Shown here piece after piece: positions 51,459 to 58,415 of a stretch of DNA of 64,000 nt. The stretch's first letter is position 1. Every line of letters begins with the position of its first letter. Both the position numbers and the translations under genes were made by a program. The DNA comes from Chungangia koreensis. GTDB taxonomy: Bacteria > Bacillota > Bacilli > Bacillales_A > Planococcaceae. The notes under the pieces are model-generated. The model was not told the DNA's origin. It worked only from the letters and a program-made list of their open reading frames with translations, and ran no database searches. Where the stretch lies: positions 496,001 through 560,000 of the forward strand of contig NZ_JBHSEC010000019.1 in NCBI RefSeq assembly GCF_042651785.1, in the 5' to 3' direction.

Positions 51459-51888
51459 TAATAGAGGGTTCACATTTACGGAGTTGCTTATAGTCTTAAC
51501 TATTACCTTCACCATCAGCACCGCCATTATCTTTATAGGAAAGAAATATAATGATAAAGAAATGGTTGATGGCTTCCTCAGGCAATTCACTTTAGACCTA
51601 TATGCTGTCCAAAGTCATGCATTTAATGAAGGGACAAGCACGCAACTGCAATTTGTTTCAGGCGGAACTGAATATGTCGCCTTGGGAAACTCACGAAAAC
51701 TCATTTTCAGAAGATCAATACCAAAAGGAGTCAAGCTGTCAGCTAATAGTCCTATGCAGGAAATCTCCTATAACAAGAATGGAACGATCGTTCACTTTGG
51801 AACCATTCAGTTCGTTACAGATCAAGGAGATATCATTTCGCTTAAACTCCAATTTGGCAGGGGGAGGGTGGCTCTACCTGAATACTAA
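51445..51888 (+). CDS. comGD: Minor pseudopilin ComGD
   Basis: The 147-residue prepilin starts MKTLNNRGFTFTELLIVLT, with the type IV cleavage motif RGFTFTEL. Start TTG 51445 overlaps the comGC stop by 14 bases; the ribosome site (GAAAG) is weak, so translational coupling is likely. The rest resembles GspH-type minor pseudopilins. Confidence 0.9.
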   Translation: MKTLNNRGFTFTELLIVLTITFTISTAIIFIGKKYNDKEMVDGFLRQFTLDLYAVQSHAFNEGTSTQLQFVSGGTEYVALGNSRKLIFRRSIPKGVKLSANSPMQEISYNKNGTIVHFGTIQFVTDQGDIISLKLQFGRGRVALPEY

Positions 51889-52174
51889 AGGTAACTCCTT
51901 CCCGGAGACGATGTTGACGATAGCCATTCTGTTCATGATTTCAGGTGGACTGATTCCAGTCTTAGTAGATATGCAAATACAGTTAGAAGATAAAAAGCGG
52001 TCGATGCATGCGGCTGAAACCGCATACCAAGCAGTGTTAAAATTATCCGATAGAGGTGAGCGTGAAATAGATGGAACTCTTTATTCGTGGATGCTGGGGG
52101 AGGAACGGATTTGTGTTTACTACCTGACCCACAAACAAAAAGAAGAAAGTGTTTGTGTAGAAATTTCACCTTAA
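51878..52174 (+). CDS. comGE: Minor pseudopilin ComGE
   Basis: The protein is about 98 residues. The prepilin-like N-terminus is NTKGNSFPETMLTIAILF, with Glu at the expected place; the cleavage motif is G-N-S-F rather than G-F. The frame is open from 51602, but similarity starts only here. No ATG, GTG or TTG is well placed. GGGGGAGGG ends nine bases before an in-frame CTG at 51878, the best start; TTG 51853 is the alternative. It overlaps both neighbours. Confidence 0.8.
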   Translation: MNTKGNSFPETMLTIAILFMISGGLIPVLVDMQIQLEDKKRSMHAAETAYQAVLKLSDRGEREIDGTLYSWMLGEERICVYYLTHKQKEESVCVEISP

Positions 52175-52596
52175 ACGGAGAATCTGGTTATACGATGTTA
52201 GAATCCTTGCTACAACTTTCCGCTTTTCTCTTGTTCGCGCACCTTTCGTTTATCATTTTATTAACAGCAGGTAAACTGACTTCTACTGTGGGTGACGTAG
52301 AAGAAATCGAATGGGAACTTTTTTCTGCTGAACTGCTTAATATGTTATCCGGTACTGAATCAGTAAGTGTTCAACCGAACAACAGAGGAATCCTTTGTAC
52401 GTTAGATGGTGATCAGTATGAAGTCACTTATTATACGGGCATGATCAGAAGACAGAAAGAAGGTAAAGGGCATGAGCCATTGCTGCTTTCTGTGCGTGAT
52501 GTTCACTTCTTGATGGATGACCAGACATTATTTCTATCTGTACAATTTAAGAGCGGGAAGAAAAAGGAGAGGTCCTATGCAGTACCTTCAGGATGA
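52153..52596 (+). CDS. comGF: Minor pseudopilin ComGF
   Basis: The 147-residue product from TTG 52153 has a prepilin-like N-terminus NGESGYTMLESLLQLSAFLL. The beta-rich remainder includes GDQYEVTYYTGMIRRQKEGK, like ComGF. The start overlaps comGE by 22 bases, and the ribosome site AGAAGAAAG is weak. Coupled translation through the comG genes is likely. Confidence 0.87.
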   Translation: MCRNFTLNGESGYTMLESLLQLSAFLLFAHLSFIILLTAGKLTSTVGDVEEIEWELFSAELLNMLSGTESVSVQPNNRGILCTLDGDQYEVTYYTGMIRRQKEGKGHEPLLLSVRDVHFLMDDQTLFLSVQFKSGKKKERSYAVPSG

Positions 52597-52753
52597 GAAA
52601 GGTGTTATGTTACCTGCTGCAGTTATCCTTCTGATTGTCATTTCGGTGATTCTCCTGAATTTTTCAGTGTATTTTGATTCAAGATACCGAACGTACGATT
52701 CGTTGGAATCTCATTATCTTCGTGCTACTATAAATGAAATTAGGAAGAATTGA
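52577..52753 (+). CDS. comGG: Short ComGG-like minor pseudopilin
   Basis: The 58-residue product MQYLQDEKGVMLPAAVILL has the expected short basic/acidic leader and hydrophobic helix of ComGG. It stops soon after, whereas ComGG of B. subtilis is about twice as long. AAAAGGAGAGG gives an excellent ribosome site at ATG 52577. It overlaps comGF by 20 bases. It may be truncated or a naturally short form. Confidence 0.7.
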   Translation: MQYLQDEKGVMLPAAVILLIVISVILLNFSVYFDSRYRTYDSLESHYLRATINEIRKN

Positions 52754-52798
52754 GTTGGATCGCCAGCAATGGTCAGATTGCAGTTAGCAGGTGGATAG

Positions 52799-53311
52799 AT
52801 GTACAAAGTATACTTGGTCGGATATATGGGGAGCGGAAAGAGCGCAATTGGCAGAAGACTAAGCTTTGCGCTGAAGCTTCCTTATTACGACATGGATAAA
52901 GAGATTGAAAAACAGATGAATATGTCAATAAGTGAAATCTTTGCTACTTATGGCGAAGAGTACTTTCGCGATTTGGAGACGAAGTTTTTAAAAGAGTTCC
53001 GGGATGAACAGTGCATAATTTCTACTGGCGGCGGAGTCGCCATGCGTGAAGAAAATAGAAGGATCATGAAAAGAACAGGTCTTGTTTTTCATTTATGCGC
53101 TTCTTTTCCGTTTATCTGGGTTCGCATTGCCAAGGACAAAAGGAGACCCATTGTCCAGCGGTCAACTAAGGAAGAGTTGGAATCTCTCTATTACTATAGA
53201 AGGAAATATTATTTCCAAGCAGCACATATTAATATAAAAACGGACGGAATGACCTTGCGGCAAGTGACTGAAACGTTAGCATTTCATTACAAAAGGCTTA
53301 AATCCGAATGA
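52799..53311 (+). CDS. aroK: Shikimate kinase
   Basis: The 170-residue P-loop kinase phosphorylates shikimate in aromatic amino-acid synthesis. Walker A GYMGSGKS (residues 8-15), DMDKEIEK, YFRDLETKF and STGGGVAM are present. AGGTGG precedes ATG 52799. Position after comG is as in B. subtilis; aroQ of the same pathway is at 61.6 kb. Confidence 0.94.
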   Translation: MYKVYLVGYMGSGKSAIGRRLSFALKLPYYDMDKEIEKQMNMSISEIFATYGEEYFRDLETKFLKEFRDEQCIISTGGGVAMREENRRIMKRTGLVFHLCASFPFIWVRIAKDKRRPIVQRSTKEELESLYYYRRKYYFQAAHINIKTDGMTLRQVTETLAFHYKRLKSE

Positions 53312-53431
53312 TTTGTTCATATTTTTTAAAAACGTACGTTTATATGACTTTGTTTTAAAAAAGATTGCGCTTTCTCTTAGTTGAATGTTAGGATATACTC
53401 AAGAAGTGAGATAAATCTAAACATACAACGC

Positions 53432-53647
53432 GGATGATGATATGGGGAGAGAACGCTTCAATGCGTCGCCGAAGGAGCAAATAACAGGTGTTATGAATCT
53501 CTCAGGCAAAAAGACTCGTATCGGACGCATCTCTGGAGAGAGCCGGTTAATCGCCGGCCACCAAAGGGGAAAGCCGGAATTATTTCGGTAAACTTTCAGG
53601 TGCCAGGACAGAGAACCCACTAACCAAGGGGGACTCTGTCTTTTTTT
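53432..53647 (+). promoter_or_regulatory. Tandem glycine riboswitch with terminator, upstream of gcvT
   Basis: Two glycine aptamers follow one another. The first has GGGGAGAGAAC, CGCCGAAGGAGCAA and CTCTCAGGCAAAA; the second has GAGAGAGCC, CCACCAAAGGGG and CTTTCAGGTGCCAGGAC. The expression platform is a terminator, GACAGAG with CTCTGTC (53607-53640) and seven T. Glycine binding should prevent termination and turn on the gcv genes. Confidence 0.95.
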
Positions 53648-53673
53648 AATGGAAGAATGAGGGAGGAATCAGA

Positions 53674-54774
53674 ATGGGTGAAGAATTAAAACGGACTCCA
53701 CTATTTTGCTTATATAGCAATTATGGTGGGAAAACAATTGATTTTGGCGGATGGGAACTGCCGGTTCAATTCTCAAGTATTAAGGATGAACATGAAGCTG
53801 TTCGAACGCGTGCTGGTCTCTTCGACGTATCCCATATGGGAGAAATATTCGTTGAAGGTCCTGATAGCCTGAATTATTTACAAAAGCTTGTAACCAATGA
53901 TGTTTCCAAGTTAACAGAGGGAAGAGCCCAATATACTGCTATGTGCTACCCTGATGGAGGCACAGTGGATGATCTACTGATTTATAAATTTAATGATGAG
54001 CGTTATTTACTTGTAGTCAACGCCTCTAACATTGAAAAAGATTTTGAGTGGATGAACAATCACGCAGAAGGTAATGTGACGATTACAAATCGCTCAGCAG
54101 AATTTGCCCTACTTGCTTTACAAGGTCCTAAGGCAGAGGGGATTTTGCAAAAAATGACGGACGTTGATTTATCAGAAGTTAAACCTTTTCGATTTGTCGA
54201 AAAAGTAGATGTGTCTGGCAGTTCCGTTTTGTTGTCCCGGACAGGATACACCGGAGAAGACGGTTTTGAACTTTATACTACTCCTGAAGCAGCCGTACGA
54301 TTATGGTCGAAAATTTTAGAAGTGGGTCAAGATGAAGGAATTTTACCATGTGGTCTTGGTGCACGGGATACTCTCCGTTTTGAAGCTTGCCTGCCTCTAT
54401 ATGGGCAAGAATTATCAAAAGATATTTCACCGTTGGAAGCAGGCGTTTCTTTTGTTGTTAAGCTACAGAAGGAGTCGGATTTCATCGGGAAACAAGCGTT
54501 AGCTGAACAAAAAGAAGCCATCCCGCGTAAACTTGTCGGAATTGAAATGATCGACAAAGGAATTCCAAGAACCGGTTATGCTCTTTTCAAGGGAGAAGAA
54601 AAAATCGGTGAGGTGACGACTGGGACACAATCACCGACTTTGAAGAAAAATATCGGACTTGGTTTGGTGAAAACTGAATTTGCTAATATCGGTGAAGAAA
54701 TAACGGTTGAAATCAGAGGAAAACAGCTAAAAGCTGTAGTAGCTGAAACACCATTTTACAAGCGTGGACAATAA
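53674..54774 (+). CDS. gcvT: Aminomethyltransferase (glycine cleavage T protein)
   Basis: The 366-residue folate-binding enzyme transfers the methylene group from the H-protein lipoyl arm to THF. DFGGWELPVQFSSIKDEHEAVR, LFDVSHMGEI and SRTGYTGEDGFELY mark the family. GAGGGAGGA precedes ATG 53674. It is first in the gcvT-gcvPA-gcvPB operon controlled by the glycine riboswitch; gcvH is not in the window. Confidence 0.97.
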   Translation: MGEELKRTPLFCLYSNYGGKTIDFGGWELPVQFSSIKDEHEAVRTRAGLFDVSHMGEIFVEGPDSLNYLQKLVTNDVSKLTEGRAQYTAMCYPDGGTVDDLLIYKFNDERYLLVVNASNIEKDFEWMNNHAEGNVTITNRSAEFALLALQGPKAEGILQKMTDVDLSEVKPFRFVEKVDVSGSSVLLSRTGYTGEDGFELYTTPEAAVRLWSKILEVGQDEGILPCGLGARDTLRFEACLPLYGQELSKDISPLEAGVSFVVKLQKESDFIGKQALAEQKEAIPRKLVGIEMIDKGIPRTGYALFKGEEKIGEVTTGTQSPTLKKNIGLGLVKTEFANIGEEITVEIRGKQLKAVVAETPFYKRGQ

Positions 54775-54798
54775 ACGATAGAGGAGTAGTGTAACCCT

Positions 54799-56145
54799 AT
54801 GAAACATCGGTACTTACCAATGACGGAACAAGACCAAAAGGAAATGCTGGAGGTCATCGGCATCTCTTCCGTCGACGAATTATTTGCTGATATTCCGGAA
54901 AAAGTTAGATTCCAAGGTTTATATAATATTAAGGAAGCAAAATCTGAGGGGTCATTGTTAAAGGAACTTTCCGCACTGGCTAATAAAAACGCCGATAGTA
55001 AAAGTTTTGCTTCTTTCATAGGAGCAGGAGTGTACGATCACTATAAACCTGTAATTGTAGATCATGTCATTTCCCGCTCTGAATTTTATACCGCTTATAC
55101 ACCATATCAACCCGAAATCTCACAAGGAGAGTTACAGGCGATTTTTGAATTCCAAACGATGATTGCTGAATTAACTGGCATGGACTTGGCCAACTCTTCT
55201 ATGTACGATGGTGGAACTGCTTTAGCAGAAGCTGGAATGCTTGCAGCTGGTCAAACTCGCCGTAAGAAAATCCTGATTTCATCTTCCGTACATCCAGAAT
55301 CGCGTGATGTTGTCCGCACATATGCTGCCGGACAATCGATTGAGGTGGTTGAAATCCCACATGAAAATGGTGTGACTGATGTCGAAGCACTGAAAAATAT
55401 GATTGATGATCAAACAGCAGCTGTAATGGTTCAATATCCTAATTTCTTCGGACAAATTGAAGACTTGAAGAGATTTTCTGAGATCACCCATGATGCAAAG
55501 GCGTTGTTTGTTGTTTCTGCCAACCCTCTTTCATTAGGTGTATTAACACCTCCCGGAAAATTAGGTGCTGATATTACCGTAGGGGATGCACAACCTTTCG
55601 GCATTCCAGAATCTTTCGGTGGTCCTCACTGTGGTTACTTCGCGGTTACGAACAAATTAATGAGGAAGGTCCCTGGCCGTCTTGTCGGTCAAACAAAGGA
55701 CGAACAAGGCAGACGCGGTTTCGTGTTGACTTTACAGGCCCGTGAACAGCATATCCGTCGAGATAAAGCGACATCTAACATTTGCTCTAACCAAGCTCTT
55801 AACGCATTGGCAGCTTCAGTAGCTATGACTGCATTAGGTAAAAAAGGTGTAGTTGACATTGCTAAACAAAATATCGTAAAAACTCATTACGCTAAAAATG
55901 CCTTCAAACAAGCAGGTTTCGATGTGGTATTCGATGGCCATCACTTTAATGAAATTGTAGTAGACTGCAAACAGTCCGTAAAAGAAGTGAATAAGGCATT
56001 GCTTAAAAAAGGCATCATCGGTGGATATGATTTAGGTTTATCTTATCCGGAATTGGAAGGACACATGTTGATTGCCGTTACTGAACAACGTACAAAAGAA
56101 GAAATCGATGCACTTGTGCAAGAAATGGGGGCTATCCATGCATAA
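54799..56145 (+). CDS. gcvPA: Glycine dehydrogenase (decarboxylating) subunit 1
   Basis: The 448-residue N-terminal half of the split P-protein has PEISQGELQAIFEFQTMI, MYDGGTALAEAG and GDAQPFGIPESFGGPHCGYF. With GcvPB it decarboxylates glycine and loads the aminomethyl group on GcvH. Its 3' end overlaps gcvPB by eight bases. Confidence 0.96.
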   Translation: MKHRYLPMTEQDQKEMLEVIGISSVDELFADIPEKVRFQGLYNIKEAKSEGSLLKELSALANKNADSKSFASFIGAGVYDHYKPVIVDHVISRSEFYTAYTPYQPEISQGELQAIFEFQTMIAELTGMDLANSSMYDGGTALAEAGMLAAGQTRRKKILISSSVHPESRDVVRTYAAGQSIEVVEIPHENGVTDVEALKNMIDDQTAAVMVQYPNFFGQIEDLKRFSEITHDAKALFVVSANPLSLGVLTPPGKLGADITVGDAQPFGIPESFGGPHCGYFAVTNKLMRKVPGRLVGQTKDEQGRRGFVLTLQAREQHIRRDKATSNICSNQALNALAASVAMTALGKKGVVDIAKQNIVKTHYAKNAFKQAGFDVVFDGHHFNEIVVDCKQSVKEVNKALLKKGIIGGYDLGLSYPELEGHMLIAVTEQRTKEEIDALVQEMGAIHA

Positions 56146-57601
56146 CGAAAACCAACCACTCATTTTTGAATTGACGAAGGAAGGCCGTGTCGGCTATAGC
56201 CTGCCAGAACTTGATGTGCCGGAGATTGAACTTTCAGAACTTCTTCCTGCTGATGCTATCCGTGAAACAGAAGCAGAACTTCCTGAAGTTTCGGAATTGG
56301 ATATCATGAGACACTATACAGCTTTATCCAGAAGAAACCACGGTGTGGATTCCGGTTTCTATCCGCTTGGATCTTGTACTATGAAATACAATCCAAAAAT
56401 GAACGAAACAGCAGCAGGGTTACCAGGCTTTGCAAATATCCATCCATTGCAAGATGAGTCAACGGTTCAAGGCGCAATGGAGCTAATGTACGATTTACAA
56501 GAGCATTTAGTTGAAATTACTGGAATGGATGAAGTGACACTGCAACCGGCTGCTGGTGCTCATGGTGAATGGACTGCACTCATGATGATCAAAGCTTTCC
56601 ATGAAGCTAATGGAGATACACAACGGACGAAAGTGATTGTACCTGACTCTGCACACGGTACAAACCCAGCTTCAGCTACTGTGGCCGGTTTCGAAACTGT
56701 GACTGTTAAATCAGACGAAAACGGATTGGTCGATCTTGAAGACTTGAAGCGTGTAGTCGGTCCTGATACAGCAGCTCTTATGTTAACGAACCCGAACACA
56801 CTTGGGTTGTTCGAAGAAAACATTTTAGAGATGGCTGAAATCATCCATGGCGTTGGCGGAAAACTATACTATGATGGTGCAAACTTGAATGCTGTTATGT
56901 CTAAGGCTCGTCCCGGAGATATGGGCTTTGACTGCGTGCATTTAAATCTTCACAAAACTTTCACAGGACCTCACGGTGGAGGAGGACCAGGCTCTGGTCC
57001 GGTTGGTGTTAAGAAAGAGCTAATTCCTTACTTGCCTAAGCCAGTTTTAGTTAAGACGGAAGAAGGCTATCATTTTGACTATAACCGTCCACAAGCAATC
57101 GGACGTGTAAAACCGTTCTATGGGAACTTCGGCATTAATGTCCGTGCATACACGTACATTCGGACGATGGGTCCGGATGGCTTAAAAGCCGTAACGGAAA
57201 ATGCTGTATTAAATGCAAACTATATGATGAGAAGACTTGAACCTTATTTCGATCTTCCATATAACAGACACTGTAAGCATGAATTTGTACTAAGCGGGCG
57301 CAGACAGAAAAAGTTAGGGGTCCGTACACTTGATATGGCTAAGCGTCTGCTCGACTTTGGTTACCATCCACCAACTATCTACTTCCCATTGAATGTTGAA
57401 GAAGGAATGATGATCGAACCAACGGAAACAGAGTCTAAGGAAACATTAGACGCGTTTTGCGACGCTATGATCCAAATAGCTAAAGAGGTTGAGGAAACGC
57501 CTGAAATCGTTCAGGAAGCACCTCATACAACTGTCATTAGCAGACTTGATGAAGCAACTGCGGCCCGTCAGCCGATTCTTCGTTATCAAAAAGCTGAATA
57601 A
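56138..57601 (+). CDS. gcvPB: Glycine dehydrogenase (decarboxylating) subunit 2
   Basis: The 487-residue half carries the PLP lysine in HLNLHKTFTGPHGGGGPGSG. FYPLGSCTMKYNPK and PDSAHGTNPASA are further signatures. ATG 56138 lies in the end of gcvPA with GGGGG upstream; earlier in-frame starts run into gcvPA and are unlike the family. Confidence 0.96.
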   Translation: MHNENQPLIFELTKEGRVGYSLPELDVPEIELSELLPADAIRETEAELPEVSELDIMRHYTALSRRNHGVDSGFYPLGSCTMKYNPKMNETAAGLPGFANIHPLQDESTVQGAMELMYDLQEHLVEITGMDEVTLQPAAGAHGEWTALMMIKAFHEANGDTQRTKVIVPDSAHGTNPASATVAGFETVTVKSDENGLVDLEDLKRVVGPDTAALMLTNPNTLGLFEENILEMAEIIHGVGGKLYYDGANLNAVMSKARPGDMGFDCVHLNLHKTFTGPHGGGGPGSGPVGVKKELIPYLPKPVLVKTEEGYHFDYNRPQAIGRVKPFYGNFGINVRAYTYIRTMGPDGLKAVTENAVLNANYMMRRLEPYFDLPYNRHCKHEFVLSGRRQKKLGVRTLDMAKRLLDFGYHPPTIYFPLNVEEGMMIEPTETESKETLDAFCDAMIQIAKEVEETPEIVQEAPHTTVISRLDEATAARQPILRYQKAE

Positions 57602-57608
57602 AAATTTG

Positions 57609-57637
57609 GCGAACCGGTGAAATCATCGGTTCGCTTT
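57609..57637 (+). terminator. Terminator after gcvPB
   Basis: GCGAACCG pairs with CGGTTCGC around ten bases, followed by TTT. A second hairpin lies just beyond. Confidence 0.7.
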
Positions 57638-57652
57638 GAAATGGAAAAGAAA

Positions 57653-57698
57653 AAAACGCTGTCAAAACAGGTTATTGCCTGCACTGACAGCGTTTTAT
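57653..57698. terminator. Bidirectional terminator between gcvPB and yqhL
   Basis: AAAACGCTGTCA pairs with TGACAGCGTTTT; A-run before and T-rich after. Confidence 0.85.
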
Positions 57699-58075
57699 TA
57701 TTTTGATTTCACTTTTCCTGTCCACGTTCTGAAACCGCCTTGAAGCTGGTACAGTTGCTCATACCCTTTTTTCTTTAAAAATAGGGCAGCGCGGGCACTT
57801 CCTGCACCATTTTGATCATACAGGTATACAGGCTTGTCCGGACGAATCTCTTTATAACGCATCCGCATTTGTGAGGAAGGGATATTCCGGGCACCTAAAA
57901 TATGGCCAGCGTCAAAATCCTTCGGTTCGCGGACATCGATTAATTGTGCTTTTCGATACCCTTGAATAAATTCATCTTGGGAGAGACCGGATACAGCTTT
58001 CCGAAGACGTAACATGTTGATCAAAAGATAGACGATCAACCCAAATAAAATTCCAGCGATAATATATAGCGTCAC
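57698..58075 (-). CDS. yqhL: Membrane-anchored rhodanese-like protein (YqhL)
   Basis: The 125-residue protein has an N-terminal membrane helix (residues 3-21) and a rhodanese domain with AQLIDVREPKDFDAGHILGARNIP. In the active-site loop, YLYDQNGAGSARAA, the usual catalytic cysteine is absent; the whole protein has no cysteine. Sulfur transfer is therefore unlikely and a binding role is possible. Start GTG 58075 follows AAGGGGAAAG. It corresponds in position to yqhL of B. subtilis. Confidence 0.88.
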   Translation of the reverse strand: MTLYIIAGILFGLIVYLLINMLRLRKAVSGLSQDEFIQGYRKAQLIDVREPKDFDAGHILGARNIPSSQMRMRYKEIRPDKPVYLYDQNGAGSARAALFLKKKGYEQLYQLQGGFRTWTGKVKSK

Positions 58076-58337
58076 AGCGACTTTCCCCTTTCTTTCTCTA
58101 TTTCATTATAAAAGATTCTATAGCGGTTATTCAATTCCAATGTTAAAATGGTTTTCATAGTTCAACAAAACCTCTTAAATTTCGACTTCTAAACGGACGC
58201 ACCTCTTGTTAAAAAATGTAAGCAGCCAAGGACCTTTGGCTTATTTTAATTCACCTTCATTCTACAAACCCTTGATAATTATAGCTTGTCTATTATCTTC
58301 AAAAAATAGGAAGTAAATTTGAATTGAAAATAAGATT
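58076..58337. other. AT-rich intergenic region between yqhL and nrdJ
   Basis: It holds a small hairpin AGCCAA-GGACC-TTTGGCT near 58223-58240. I see no gene and no recognisable cobalamin riboswitch, although the downstream enzyme uses B12. Confidence 0.5.
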
Positions 58338-58382
58338 CAATATGTAGTATCGTTGGGTATGTACATAATACAACATATAGTA
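58338..58382 (+). promoter_or_regulatory. nrdJ promoter bracketed by two NrdR-like boxes
   Basis: CAATATGTAGTA (58338-58349) and CAACATATAGTA (58371-58382) each match 10 of 12 positions of the NrdR core CWATATATWGTG. They start 33 bases apart, about three helical turns. A promoter, TTGGGT (58353-58358) plus TATAGT (58376-58381) with a 17-base spacer, lies between and under the second box. Confidence 0.65.
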
Positions 58383-58415
58383 TTACTGCCAATTGGATAG
58401 GGAGGAATCATAGTT

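Noticed and set aside
51602..51877. Upstream part of the open frame that contains comGE
   Set aside because: It lies entirely within comGD in another frame and lacks prepilin features; comGE similarity begins only at the leader near 51878.
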